A stretch of 64,000 nucleotides of DNA from contig JAKSPC010000006.1 of NCBI GenBank assembly GCA_024405155.1, positions 21,514 through 85,513 of the forward strand, read 5' to 3'. Position numbers and translations under genes: made by a program. Under the pieces are notes generated by a model. That model searched no databases and had not been told where the DNA came from. It was given only the letters and a program-made list of their open reading frames with translations. Shown here piece by piece: positions 1 through 8,978 of this stretch. Source of the stretch: Lachnospiraceae bacterium (GTDB lineage: Bacteria > Bacillota > Clostridia > Lachnospirales > Lachnospiraceae). How positions within the stretch are numbered: the stretch's first letter is position 1; each line of letters opens with the position of its first letter.

Positions 1-246
1 GATGCCGCCGATGACGCCCCGCTCCTTAAAGCCTATGAACGTGGCGGTATTCACCATGATAATGCCGGGCGTACACTGACCGATGGCGTAGTAATCCATC
101 ATTTCCTCTTCCGTGGCCCAGTGCCGGTTTTCCACCACTTCCCTCTGCAGCATGGGAAGCATGGCCACCCCGCCGCCGAACGTAAGCCCGCCGATCTTCG
201 CGAAAGTCACGAACAGATCGAAGAGACTGGTCTTTTTCTTCTCCAT
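1..246 (-). CDS. chrA: Chromate transporter (CHR family), N-terminal part, cut by window edge
   Basis: The 82 visible residues match the start of a CHR-family chromate transporter, an inner-membrane protein. They show a FGGG motif at about residues 23-26, LQREVVENRHW soon after, and DYYAIGQCTPGI followed by NTATFIGF. Known: members export or exchange chromate or other oxyanions; the true substrate here is unknown. The start is fixed by a TAATG overlap with the stop of the copper ATPase, so the two are probably translationally coupled. The rest of the gene lies outside the window. The family call is solid; the substrate is not shown. Confidence 0.85.
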   Translation of the reverse strand, partial: MEKKKTSLFDLFVTFAKIGGLTFGGGVAMLPMLQREVVENRHWATEEEMMDYYAIGQCTPGIIMVNTATFIGFKERGVIGGI

Positions 247-2561
247 TACAGCACCTTATATCCTGCTTCGGTGACGGCTTTTGCAAGCGCTTCTTTCGAA
301 GCGTTTCCCGTTACCACCGCATTTCCTTTTTCATGAGAAACTTCTGCGCCTTCCACGCCGGGGACCTTAAGGAGCGCTTCCTTTACCCTGGCCTCGCAGT
401 GGGGGCACATCATGCCTTCGATCTTTATCTCCGTCGTCATTTTCTTTATCCCTTCTTTCAGACTCTTTAAACCGGACAGTCTCAGCGCGTTGCAGACCAC
501 GAAAAGACTGGAACAGCTCATGCATGCCGCACCGATCATGGGGTTTAATGAGATCCCCAGCGGCTTTACGAAACATCCCGCGGCAAGGGGGATGCAGATC
601 ACGTTGTAGAAAAACGCCCAGAACAGATTCTCCTTGATGTTCTTTACCACCTTGCGGGAGAAATATATGGCGTCGGGCACGGTGAAGAGGTCCGGCCTTA
701 CCAGAACCACGTCTGCCGCGCTCATGGCCACGTCCGTCCCGGAGCGGAGCCCCGCGCCGATATCCGCTTCCTTTAAGGCCACCGCGTCGTTGATGCCGTC
801 ACCCACCATCATCACGGGTCCTTCCTTCCGGAGCGTGCGGATGAGATCCGCCTTTTCCCCGGGGAGCACGCCCGCGTGGACACGTTCGATGCCGGCCTTT
901 TTTGCGATCACCTGAGCCGTCTCCCTGTGATCGCCGGTGATCATGACCGGAGTGATGCCCATTTCCTTTAAAAGACGTATGGCTTCCGCCGCATCCTCCT
1001 TCAGGACGTCGGCAAATTCCAGATAGCCGAGAGGCTTTCCATCCTTCGTGAAATAGACCGGTGTCTTTCCCTCTCTGCTTCCTTCCGAAATTTTCGCCCC
1101 TGCTCCGGGCACGCCGCCGGCTTCGATACGGCTCCCGTCCATGAGGACGCTTACGGAACTTCCCGTGGCGGTAAACTCCGTCACTTCCGGTGCCGGGATA
1201 TTTTTCAGTGCGGCATAGTCCACAACGGCTTTCGCGATGGGGTGTTCCGACTTTAGCTCTGCGGCAAGGGCGGCCGTCAGCAGTTCCTCTTTCGTCACGC
1301 CTTCCTCCGGATAGATCCCCACCAGAGAAAGCGTTCCTCTGGTGACGGTGCCGGTCTTATCGAAAGCCGCAATGCGGACCTTTCCCGTCTGCTCCAGAGA
1401 CTGTGCCGTCTTGAACAGGATGCCGTTTTTCGCCGCGGCGCCGTTTCCCGTCATGATGGCTGCCGGTGTGGCAAGCCCCATGGCGCAGGGACAGCTGATC
1501 ACCAGAACGGAAATGGCATATCTGAGGGCGGAAACGAAAGGTTCTCCGTTTACGCACCATACGATCAGGGTAAGAAGCGCGATGCCCAGCACCACCGGCA
1601 CGAAAACGCCGGCCACCTTATCGGCAAGTCTGGCGATGGGTGCCTTTGTGCTTCCCGCGTCCTCCACCATGCGGAGGATCTCCGAAAAGGCGGTATCCTT
1701 TCCGGTCTTGTCGGCGCGGCAGGTAAGCATGCCGGAACGGTTCACGGTGGCGGCAAACAGGGGATCTCCCGGCTTTTTCCATGCGGGAGCGCTCTCTCCC
1801 GTCAGCATGGATTCATCCGTAAAACTGTTTCCCGATATCACGGTACCGTCCGCGGGGATACTGTCCCCGGGCTTTAAATAAAACGTATCCCCCGGCTTTA
1901 CTTCCGCGGCGGGAACTACCGCTTCCGCCCCGTCCTTCATCACTCTCGCCGTCTGCGGCTTTAACCGTAAAAGCTCCTTTACCGCATTCGTGGTGCGGCC
2001 TTTGGTCTTTTCCTCCAGAAGCTTTCCCACGGTGATAAGGGTAAGGATCATGGCCGCGGAGTCATAGTATCCTCCCAGAAACGATGCCGCCGAGCCAAGG
2101 CTCACCAGGGTATCCATGTTGGGAGCTCCTGCTATTACGGCCTTTATGCCGCTTACAAAGAAGCGGCGGTTCACAAGCATCACAAGGAGCGCAATGCACG
2201 CTTCGACGATCCCGTGCTTTCCCATCCCCATGGTGCGCACCATCAGAAAAGCGGTGAGGCATATGGAGATCACCAGGCAGGTAAGGATCTTTTTCTCCCG
2301 GGGATCCATGGTTTTTCCGGCGCCTTCCGCAGTTCCTGCCGTATCTCCGCTTCCTGTGCCGGCATTTTCACCGATGCCGTAGCCGGCGTCGATGACTGCT
2401 TTCTTCACATCTTCTTCCCCGGCGGTCCCTTCCACGCGAAGATCCCCCGTCAGCAGATTAACGGAAACGTTTTCTGCTCCGGGGACCTTGCTTACCGCTT
2501 TTTCCACGCGGGCCTGACAGGCCGCGCAGCTCATGCCGGTGACCACAAGTCTTACAGCCAT
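246..2561 (-). CDS. copA: Copper-translocating P1B-type ATPase with HMA domains at both ends
   Basis: Heavy-metal P-type ATPase of 771 aa. An N-terminal HMA domain carries GMSCAAC (about residues 9-15). The core has TGES, the metal-site CPC in SCPCAMGL, the phosphorylation motif DKTGT, the SEHP motif and the hinge GDGIND. This pattern is typical of Cu(I) exporters. Unusually, a second complete HMA domain (GMMCPHC, about residues 716-722) is attached at the C-terminus behind an internal Met. It reads like a CopZ-type chaperone fused to the pump. The gene overlaps the Nudix gene by 10 bp and is coupled to chrA, suggesting a metal-stress operon. No copper repressor is visible. Confidence 0.93.
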   Translation of the reverse strand: MAVRLVVTGMSCAACQARVEKAVSKVPGAENVSVNLLTGDLRVEGTAGEEDVKKAVIDAGYGIGENAGTGSGDTAGTAEGAGKTMDPREKKILTCLVISICLTAFLMVRTMGMGKHGIVEACIALLVMLVNRRFFVSGIKAVIAGAPNMDTLVSLGSAASFLGGYYDSAAMILTLITVGKLLEEKTKGRTTNAVKELLRLKPQTARVMKDGAEAVVPAAEVKPGDTFYLKPGDSIPADGTVISGNSFTDESMLTGESAPAWKKPGDPLFAATVNRSGMLTCRADKTGKDTAFSEILRMVEDAGSTKAPIARLADKVAGVFVPVVLGIALLTLIVWCVNGEPFVSALRYAISVLVISCPCAMGLATPAAIMTGNGAAAKNGILFKTAQSLEQTGKVRIAAFDKTGTVTRGTLSLVGIYPEEGVTKEELLTAALAAELKSEHPIAKAVVDYAALKNIPAPEVTEFTATGSSVSVLMDGSRIEAGGVPGAGAKISEGSREGKTPVYFTKDGKPLGYLEFADVLKEDAAEAIRLLKEMGITPVMITGDHRETAQVIAKKAGIERVHAGVLPGEKADLIRTLRKEGPVMMVGDGINDAVALKEADIGAGLRSGTDVAMSAADVVLVRPDLFTVPDAIYFSRKVVKNIKENLFWAFFYNVICIPLAAGCFVKPLGISLNPMIGAACMSCSSLFVVCNALRLSGLKSLKEGIKKMTTEIKIEGMMCPHCEARVKEALLKVPGVEGAEVSHEKGNAVVTGNASKEALAKAVTEAGYKVL

Positions 2562-2989
2562 TTTCCCTCGCTTCTGAGCGCCAGATACCTTGCGTAGGCC
2601 TTTTCCAACATTTCCTTTTCGTTGGGGAACTTAAGGAGATGGATGGCCTCGTGATACTTGTAGTATCCGCTGTCCTTGAAATACTCCTCTGTCTGAGGTT
2701 TCGAATAGTAGGACCTGCCTTTCATCAGATACCAGTGGACTTCCTTCACCACCGTATCCTCCGGTACCGTAAAGGTATAGGAACTGGAGTCCAGATACTC
2801 CACGATCTCCGCGTCTGCCCCCGACTCTTCCTTTACCTCTCTCAGTGCCGTCTGCTCGTGGGTCTCACCTTCTTCCACGGTGCCCTTGGGCAGCACCCAG
2901 CCCTCGTAACGGTTTTTGTAATTTTTATACAGGAGAAGGATCTTTCCCCTGAATATCACTACCCCGCCACAGCTTACCGCTTCGATCAT
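2552..2989 (-). CDS. Nudix hydrolase
   Basis: About 145 aa with a full Nudix box (GTVEEGE followed by REVKEESG), so a nucleoside-diphosphate-linked substrate is cleaved; which one cannot be told. The reading frame is open further upstream, but GGAGG sits 7 bases before the ATG at 2989 and the protein then begins MIEAVSCGGVV, the usual start of this fold. I therefore reject the longer start at 3007. The gene is first in the block leading into copA and follows a hairpin that ends the hydrogenase operon. Confidence 0.88.
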   Translation of the reverse strand: MIEAVSCGGVVIFRGKILLLYKNYKNRYEGWVLPKGTVEEGETHEQTALREVKEESGADAEIVEYLDSSSYTFTVPEDTVVKEVHWYLMKGRSYYSKPQTEEYFKDSGYYKYHEAIHLLKFPNEKEMLEKAYARYLALRSEGKWL

Positions 2990-3024
2990 TGCGATACCTC
3001 CCTGCAAGATTGGTGTAGTACTTG

Positions 3025-3047
3025 ACTGCAGCCTCTCAGGCTGCAGT
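3025..3047 (-). terminator. Hairpin after the hydrogenase gene
   Basis: A perfect 10-bp inverted repeat (ACTGCAGCCT / AGGCTGCAGT) with a 3-base loop sits just after the hydrogenase stop codon and before the Nudix ribosome site. No U-run follows on the minus strand, so it may be a weak terminator or an mRNA 3'-end stabiliser. Confidence 0.5.
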
Positions 3048-3052
3048 GATCT

Positions 3053-4816
3053 TTATAATTCCCAGGTCTCCTGATTCGTGTGCAGAAGTTCTTCCGCCTT
3101 TTCGGAAAGGGGACTCCCCAGATACGTTTCGTACAGCTTCAGAACTTCCATGTTTTTGTGGGAGAAGCGGACCGCCCTGGACGCATCCAGACGGTACAGT
3201 TCTTTTCCTCTGGCAAAGGCCTTTTCCTCGCCGTCGGTAAACGGCTGTCCGCCGCCGCCGGCGCAGCCGCCGGGACATGCCATGATCTCCACGAAATCGT
3301 ACATCACCAGACCCGCACGGATGGCCTCCACCAGAGCCCTGGCATTTTTGAGACCGGACGCCACGGCAACGCTCAGCGTAGCGTCACCCAATTTGAATTC
3401 CGCGTCACGCCAGCACTTCACAAGCGCCGGATCGGCGCTTTCCGCACGTACCTCTTTAAAGGCGTCCGCTTTCGGATCCCTGCCGTTTACTACGAAATAC
3501 GCGGTACGAAGCGCAGCCTCCATGACGCCGCCCGTGGCCCCGAAGATGGAGCCGGCACCGGTATACTCTCCCAGAAGCGAATCGAATCCCACTTCCGGAA
3601 GGGCCGCCACATCCGTTCCCCGAAGCATCCTCCCCAGTTCCCTGGTGGTAAGGGAAAGATCCACGTCTCTTCCCCCGGTGCTGTTCACTTCTCTGACCGC
3701 CGCCTCATATTTCTTGGCGGTACAGGGCATGATGGAGACGCAGCGGATCTTTTCGGCGGGAATGCCTGTTTTTTCTGCAAAATAGGTCTTTGTCACCGCG
3801 CCGAACATCTGCTGGGGGCTCTTCGCGCTGGAAAGACAGCCCGCCATGTCCGGATAATTGATCTTCAAAAATCTTACCCAGCCGGGGCAGCAGGAAGTAA
3901 ACATGGGGTAAAAGACCTTCTCGCCCCGCTTTGCGGCCTCCGCGGCCGTTCCTTTTTCGGCGATCCTTCGAAGGAGTTCGTTTCCCTCCTCCATGATGGT
4001 AAGATCGGCCGTAAAGTCCGTGGAGAACACGTAATCCGCACCCAGCTTCTTTAAAGCAGCTGCCATGCGCTGTTCCGTTCCCTGCGCCTTCGTAAGACCT
4101 GTTGCTTCCGCAAAGCCGGTCCGGACAGCCGGGGCGATCTGCACCACGGTGGTAAGCTCCGCATCGTCCGCAAAGGAGCGGAATACTTCCGTATCGTCTC
4201 TTTCGGAAAGGGCTCCCGTGGGGCAGTGGGTGATGCACTGTCCGCAGTAGGTGCATCCTGCCTCTCCAAAGGAAAGCCCGTCACGGATGCCTACGTGAGC
4301 GCCGGCACCGGTGCCCCGAAGCTCCCACACGTTCACCGACTGGATCTTCCCGCAGATATTTACGCAGCGCAGACACTGCACGCACTTGGAGGCATCCCGC
4401 TGTAAAAGGAGCGCCTCGTCCCATTTTTTCTTCGGAAAACTTACCGGGAAATCATTGTCCAGAAGGTTCATCTCTTTGGAAAGTTCCTGCAGGGTGCAGT
4501 TTCCGTCGCGCACGCAGGTGGTGCAGGAAGTGTTGTGCCGGGAAAGGAGAAGTTTCAGATTCGTTTTCCTCGCCTTAAGCACCTCGGGCGCCGTGGTGGA
4601 TACCACCATGCCCTCTTCGCAAAGGGTATTGCAGGAAGCAGAGAGCCTCTCCTGCCCTTCCACCTTCACCAGGCAGATCCTGCAGGCGGCCGTTTCGCTG
4701 ACTTCCTTTAAGTAACACAATGTAGGGATACGGATGCCGGCTTTTTTTGCCGCTTCCAGAATGGTGGTACCCTTCTGTACCCGGATCTCTTTTCCGTCGA
4801 TCGTAAGATTTACCAT
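3053..4816 (-). CDS. hydA: [FeFe]-hydrogenase, catalytic subunit
   Basis: 587 aa with the classic modular layout. Residues 1-78 are a 2Fe-2S ferredoxin domain (CRIC plus two further Cys). HNTSCTTC and a later Cys form the His-ligated 4Fe-4S site. Next come two CxxCxxC clusters (CVQCLRC and CTYCGQC). The H-cluster domain shows TSCCPGW, MPCTAKKYE and MACPGGCAGGGGQP. Known: this enzyme makes or consumes H2. It overlaps the upstream flavoprotein by 7 bp, so the two are probably one complex. The hydEFG maturation genes are not in the window. Family certain; the electron partner is inferred from context. Confidence 0.95.
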   Translation of the reverse strand: MVNLTIDGKEIRVQKGTTILEAAKKAGIRIPTLCYLKEVSETAACRICLVKVEGQERLSASCNTLCEEGMVVSTTAPEVLKARKTNLKLLLSRHNTSCTTCVRDGNCTLQELSKEMNLLDNDFPVSFPKKKWDEALLLQRDASKCVQCLRCVNICGKIQSVNVWELRGTGAGAHVGIRDGLSFGEAGCTYCGQCITHCPTGALSERDDTEVFRSFADDAELTTVVQIAPAVRTGFAEATGLTKAQGTEQRMAAALKKLGADYVFSTDFTADLTIMEEGNELLRRIAEKGTAAEAAKRGEKVFYPMFTSCCPGWVRFLKINYPDMAGCLSSAKSPQQMFGAVTKTYFAEKTGIPAEKIRCVSIMPCTAKKYEAAVREVNSTGGRDVDLSLTTRELGRMLRGTDVAALPEVGFDSLLGEYTGAGSIFGATGGVMEAALRTAYFVVNGRDPKADAFKEVRAESADPALVKCWRDAEFKLGDATLSVAVASGLKNARALVEAIRAGLVMYDFVEIMACPGGCAGGGGQPFTDGEEKAFARGKELYRLDASRAVRFSHKNMEVLKLYETYLGSPLSEKAEELLHTNQETWEL

Positions 4817-6636
4817 TCTTCCGTCCTCCCGTTTCTGAATGCGCCCATTCCGTAATGGTCACAGCGTAAGCATCTGGAGCACTCCGCCGCGGCTTCTTCC
4901 GCCGTGAGGGGGCATGCCATGATGTCAAAATCTCCGTTTCTCTCTTCCGCCGCACGTTCCCCGGCGTCGATCCTGCCGCGGGCGGGCGCGGAGCCGGCCT
5001 TTGCCGCCGGCACTTCTACCGTGCGCTCCAGCACGTTGTCGAATCCCAGTCTGTCGTCGATGGCCGCTGCCGCCACTTTGCCGGCCTCCACGGCTCTTAC
5101 CACGGTGGAAGGTCCCGTCAGGGCATCACCGCCGGCAAACACCGGCGTGCCGCCGATCTCACAGCAAAGGCAGCTTTCCTCTGCCGAGAACCGTCCCCGT
5201 TTTGCGGGAACGCCCCGCTTTACGAAGGCATCGGAATCGATCTGCTGACCGATGGCGATCACCACGATGTCGCAGAGGATCACCACAGGGTCCTTGTCGG
5301 CATCCACCGGCTTCGGTCTGCCGTGTTCCACGGGACCGGGGATCTGAGGCTTGCCCACGAAGGCAGTCACCTTTCCGTTTTCATCCTTCACGATCCGTTC
5401 GGGAGAAAGCATGGGGATCACTTCGCAGCCTTCCGCAATGGCGCCCTGTACCTCATCCGGCTGGGCCGTCATGTCTTCGATCCTTCTGCGGTATACGCAT
5501 TTCACGCTCTTTGCCCCCAGGCGCTTTGCCGTACGGGTGCAGTCCATGGCCACGTTGCCGCCGCCGATGACCACCACCCGCTTCCCCTTGAAGGAAGGCG
5601 CCTTTTTATCGCCCATGCTCCTTAACAGGCTGACGGCACTGTATACGCCGTCCGCGTCCGCGCCTTCCACGGAGAGATTCGCTCCCTGGGCGCCGATGGG
5701 CAGATACACGGCATCATACTCGCGAAGGATCTCCGCGAACTTTTCTTCGTCCACGGATGTATTCAGGTATGTCTTTACGCCGGTGGAAAGGATGGCGTCG
5801 ATGTCTTTATTCAGATACCTTTCCGGCAGACGGTAGCGGGGAATGCCGTAGCGCATCATACCGCCAAGCTTTGCGCGCTGCTCGAACACAGTGGTCTCAT
5901 GACCCATGAGCTGCAGATAGTACGCCGCAGTAAGGCCGGAAGGACCTCCGCCTACGATGGCGATCTTTTTGCCGGTCTTCTCCAGGCACTCCGGTACCGG
6001 CACATTTCCGGCATGGTCCACCGCCACGCGCTTTATTTCACGGATATTGACGGGAGCGTCCACCAGGCTCCTGCGGCAGCCGCCCTCACAGGGGTGCTCA
6101 CAGATGAGCGCGCAGGCTGCGGGGAAGGGGTTGTCATAACGGATCATGCGGATGGCATCCTTATAACGGCCCTCTTTTGTGAGAGCGATATACGCGGGGA
6201 TATCCACGTGGGCCGGGCAGGCCGCGCTGCAGGGCACGGCGTCGAAGGTCACGGTACACTCTCCTTTGGTCACGTGGGAAAGGAAGTCCTTTTCGGAAGC
6301 TTCCGTCACGGAAAGGATCTGTCTTGCCGCTTCAAAACCGATGGCACAGTCCGCACTCTGAAGGATGGTCTGTGCCAGGTCCTTAAGGACCGTAAAATCT
6401 TCCTGTTCCGCAGCCCCGGAAAGGATGTCCGAAAGGATGTCCGCTGCCCGGGCAAGGCCGATGCGGCAGGGGGTGCACTTTCCGCAGGACTGGGAAAGGC
6501 AAAGTTCCACGAAGCTTTTCAGCTGCGCCACGGGGCAGCATACGGACGCGGACGCGCGCTTTCCCGCTTCCGCGTACAGAGCGTCCACGGCCAGCTGGGA
6601 CGCGCTCTTCTTCTGCAGTTTGATCTTACGTGCCAT
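4810..6636 (-). CDS. NuoF-type Fe-S domain fused to GltD-like FAD/NAD(P)H oxidoreductase
   Basis: 608 aa. The first ~110 residues match only the C-terminal 4Fe-4S domain of NuoF (SCGKCTPCR, later DCAIGF); the NADH/FMN fold of NuoF is absent. From about residue 130 it is GltD-like: cysteine motifs CSAACP and CEHPCEGGC, the FAD loop VGGGPSG, a second nucleotide loop (VIGGGNVAMDC) and the FAD-closing AGGD motif. A last cysteine cluster (CSRCLRC) ends the protein. I infer it passes electrons between NAD(P)H and the hydrogenase; bifurcation is possible but not shown. The start has GAGGT 6 bases upstream. Confidence 0.85.
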   Translation of the reverse strand: MARKIKLQKKSASQLAVDALYAEAGKRASASVCCPVAQLKSFVELCLSQSCGKCTPCRIGLARAADILSDILSGAAEQEDFTVLKDLAQTILQSADCAIGFEAARQILSVTEASEKDFLSHVTKGECTVTFDAVPCSAACPAHVDIPAYIALTKEGRYKDAIRMIRYDNPFPAACALICEHPCEGGCRRSLVDAPVNIREIKRVAVDHAGNVPVPECLEKTGKKIAIVGGGPSGLTAAYYLQLMGHETTVFEQRAKLGGMMRYGIPRYRLPERYLNKDIDAILSTGVKTYLNTSVDEEKFAEILREYDAVYLPIGAQGANLSVEGADADGVYSAVSLLRSMGDKKAPSFKGKRVVVIGGGNVAMDCTRTAKRLGAKSVKCVYRRRIEDMTAQPDEVQGAIAEGCEVIPMLSPERIVKDENGKVTAFVGKPQIPGPVEHGRPKPVDADKDPVVILCDIVVIAIGQQIDSDAFVKRGVPAKRGRFSAEESCLCCEIGGTPVFAGGDALTGPSTVVRAVEAGKVAAAAIDDRLGFDNVLERTVEVPAAKAGSAPARGRIDAGERAAEERNGDFDIMACPLTAEEAAAECSRCLRCDHYGMGAFRNGRTEEW

Positions 6637-6675
6637 TTTTGTACCTCAAAAATATTCGATGTCAGCTGCGGCGTC

Positions 6676-6837
6676 ATGCATGTGCGGGCATGCGCATTGC
6701 GGAGGCTTTTCAGATTTTCAAGATTTCCCAGACCGGAGTGCGAGGGAAACCAAGGTTCCCGAGCGCTTACGAAGGTCGCAGGAAAACTTAGAAAATCGAA
6801 AAACGGAGCAACCAGCGCTTGCACGTACATGCATGCA
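6676..6837 (+). repeat. Long imperfect hairpin element, copy 1 (upstream of hydrogenase operon)
   Basis: The left arm (6688-6728) and right arm (6781-6822) are imperfect inverted copies over about 40 bases, for example GATTTTCAAGATTTCC against GGAAAACTTAGAAAATC. The centre holds a small GGGAA/TTCCC hairpin. The arms recur almost unchanged at 22959-22999 and 23108-23149. The element fills the 236-bp gap between the U32 gene and the hydrogenase operon, about 40 bases before its start codon. There is no gene in it. Confidence 0.85.
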
Positions 6838-6872
6838 GCCACAGCGTATTATATATATTGTACCATAATTGC

Positions 6873-7682
6873 CTACTCCACACCACGGTGAAAATGCCCG
6901 CGGGTGTAGTTCTTCGGAACGATGCCGGCAAGGACGTTTTTCATCTCTGCGGCCGTTTCCGTGGTGAATTCATAGCGGATCGCATCCGCGCGGGTCTTTT
7001 CGACCTCGTCTGTAAGGTCATAAAGCACCGTGGGGACGCTGTTGTATACGGTGTTGTAACAGAACCGGCAGGTGTTTTTCACCGGCATCATGGCGCCGGT
7101 CCGGTCTTTCAGGTATAAAACGCCTTCCCTTCTGTCGCAGCGAAGGGACGTCCTTCGGATGCACTGGGCGCTTACCATGAGGGGCGCTCTGCCATACACC
7201 ACCAGTTCCGCGGGATGTCCGGTTTCCTTAAGCTGTGCGATCTCCCGGAAGTTAAGTTCCAGCGAGAACGTCTTCCGGTAGTCGGGGATCCCGGTGAGCA
7301 GTTCCAGCTCTCCGTCCGTTACGGCGTTAAACACGTAGACGGTGTGATCCAGGGTGATCTCCCCCGGCTCTGTGACCGTTTCCGAAAGCCACAGTACGCT
7401 TTCCACGCTGCGGCACAGATATCCGTCGAAGCCCGCCTCCCGGATGAAAGCCCCGTTTTCCAGAGACCATTTTTCCGCTTTTTCCCGCCAGATATGGGGG
7501 AGCCGGAGCCATATCTTCTTTCCGATGCCGCCTTTTCCCTTGTGGGCCGCCTTTACCAGCTCCCCGAAAGAAGACACGGCAAACAGCCCAGCATCCACGT
7601 AGATCCCGTCGATGCCCGGCAGTTCACATGCCGTCTTAAACTGTTCCTCCGTTTCCACGGAGACTCTTACGGATCGCCTCAT
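6873..7682 (-). CDS. U32 peptidase-like protein, C-terminal module
   Basis: 269 aa that I recognise as the second half of long U32-family proteins, with NTCRFCYNT near the C-terminus as a cysteine patch. In relatives this module often follows the peptidase module on one chain. Here it is a separate frame overlapping the upstream U32 gene by 47 bp. The ATG at 7682 lies inside the end of that gene; GGAGG occurs only after it, so its own initiation is not well supported. It could be a real split gene or a frameshift in a once-single gene. Confidence 0.7.
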   Translation of the reverse strand: MRRSVRVSVETEEQFKTACELPGIDGIYVDAGLFAVSSFGELVKAAHKGKGGIGKKIWLRLPHIWREKAEKWSLENGAFIREAGFDGYLCRSVESVLWLSETVTEPGEITLDHTVYVFNAVTDGELELLTGIPDYRKTFSLELNFREIAQLKETGHPAELVVYGRAPLMVSAQCIRRTSLRCDRREGVLYLKDRTGAMMPVKNTCRFCYNTVYNSVPTVLYDLTDEVEKTRADAIRYEFTTETAAEMKNVLAGIVPKNYTRGHFHRGVE

Positions 7683-8973
7683 AAAGTTCTTCCACTGCCT
7701 GTCTTCTCAGTGCCTTCAGTTCTCCGGAGGGCACAAATATGTCTTCTTCCGCCTCAATGGTCTCTTCCACCGGTTCCAGTTCCGTGGTGCCGAAACCAAA
7801 GAGTTTTTCCCGGATCACGTCTTCCGTCACCGGACGGCTCCCGGCCTGCTGGACTTCCTGCCCCCTTACCGTCACGCTCTCCCCGCCGCCGGCTTCCGAA
7901 ATCGTAAGGCTTGCGGGGGTCCCTTTTCTGAGGACCGCTTTCACCCGTACCGGGATCTTTCCGGATATGTCAAGGTATTTTTCCGTGATCTCTTCCACCA
8001 CTTTTGCGTCCGGCACTCTGAGCTCTTCCTTTTCGGTAAGCTGCACCATGTCCCGGCCGTTCTTTCCGTCCAGATATCCGTCGGTGGTGCCGCCCCGGTC
8101 GAAGATCTCGCCAAGCCTTCTCATGTCTTCGGCAAACTCCGCTTCGTCCCGGTCCGCGGGGGCCTTATCCAGCCATTTGCGGTAAATGCCCGTCACTCCG
8201 GCCACGTACAGAGGGGATTTCATCCTGCCTTCTATCTTTAAGGAGCATACCCCGGCTTCCTCCAGTTCGGAAAGCCTTCCCAGGGTGTTCAGATCTTTCA
8301 TGGAAAGCACGTAATTCTCGTCCTCGCCGCCGATGGGGCGCCGGTTCTCGTCCAGCACTTCATAGGGCAGACGGCAGGGGCCGGCACAACGGCCGCGGTT
8401 TCCGCTGCGGCCTCCTATCATGGAGCTCATGAGGCACTGCCCGGAGTAACTGTAGCAAAGGGCGCCGTGGATGAATGCCTCCACCTCGATGCCGGTATCC
8501 GCAATGGCACGAAGCTCCTTAAGGCTCAGTTCCCTGGCAGGGACCACTCTCACTGCCCCCAGTTCCTTAAGCCGCCTTGCATACCGGGGACCCGTCACCG
8601 CCGCCTGGGTACTTACGTGAAGGGGCACTTCCGGGAACACCTTTTTCAGATGCGCCATCAGGCCCGGATCCTGTACGATGAAGGCGTCGATGCCCTGTTC
8701 CACATAGGGCCGCAGGTATTCTTCGATGCCGGAAAGCTCCTTTTCTTTCATGAGGGTGTTTACCGTCATGTACACCTTCACCCGGTGCAGATGGCAGTAG
8801 GAAAGGGCCTTCATGAGGGGCGTTTCGGCCTCTTCTTTTTCCATGCCGTCGGCGCTGGACTTTGCGTAGGCGCGTGCAGAAAAAAGCGGACCACCCATGT
8901 AAATGGCGTCCGCTCCCGCATTCACTGCCGCTTTCGCTGCCTCAAAAGATCCTGCCGGCGCAAGTAATTCCAT
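7636..8973 (-). CDS. U32 family peptidase / RlhA-like protein
   Basis: 445 aa starting MELLAPAGSFEAAKAAV, the family signature. The core motif EAFIHGALCYSYSGQC followed by GGRSGNRGRCAGPC carries the conserved cysteines. Known: members are annotated as collagenase-like peptidases; RlhA hydroxylates 23S rRNA and others act with partner proteins in hydroxylation. Which applies here is open. The gene starts 5 bp after zapA ends and runs into the C-terminal module gene. AGAGGT precedes the start. Confidence 0.85.
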   Translation of the reverse strand: MELLAPAGSFEAAKAAVNAGADAIYMGGPLFSARAYAKSSADGMEKEEAETPLMKALSYCHLHRVKVYMTVNTLMKEKELSGIEEYLRPYVEQGIDAFIVQDPGLMAHLKKVFPEVPLHVSTQAAVTGPRYARRLKELGAVRVVPARELSLKELRAIADTGIEVEAFIHGALCYSYSGQCLMSSMIGGRSGNRGRCAGPCRLPYEVLDENRRPIGGEDENYVLSMKDLNTLGRLSELEEAGVCSLKIEGRMKSPLYVAGVTGIYRKWLDKAPADRDEAEFAEDMRRLGEIFDRGGTTDGYLDGKNGRDMVQLTEKEELRVPDAKVVEEITEKYLDISGKIPVRVKAVLRKGTPASLTISEAGGGESVTVRGQEVQQAGSRPVTEDVIREKLFGFGTTELEPVEETIEAEEDIFVPSGELKALRRQAVEELYEAIRKSLRGNGGTV

Positions 8974-8978
8974 GTCTG

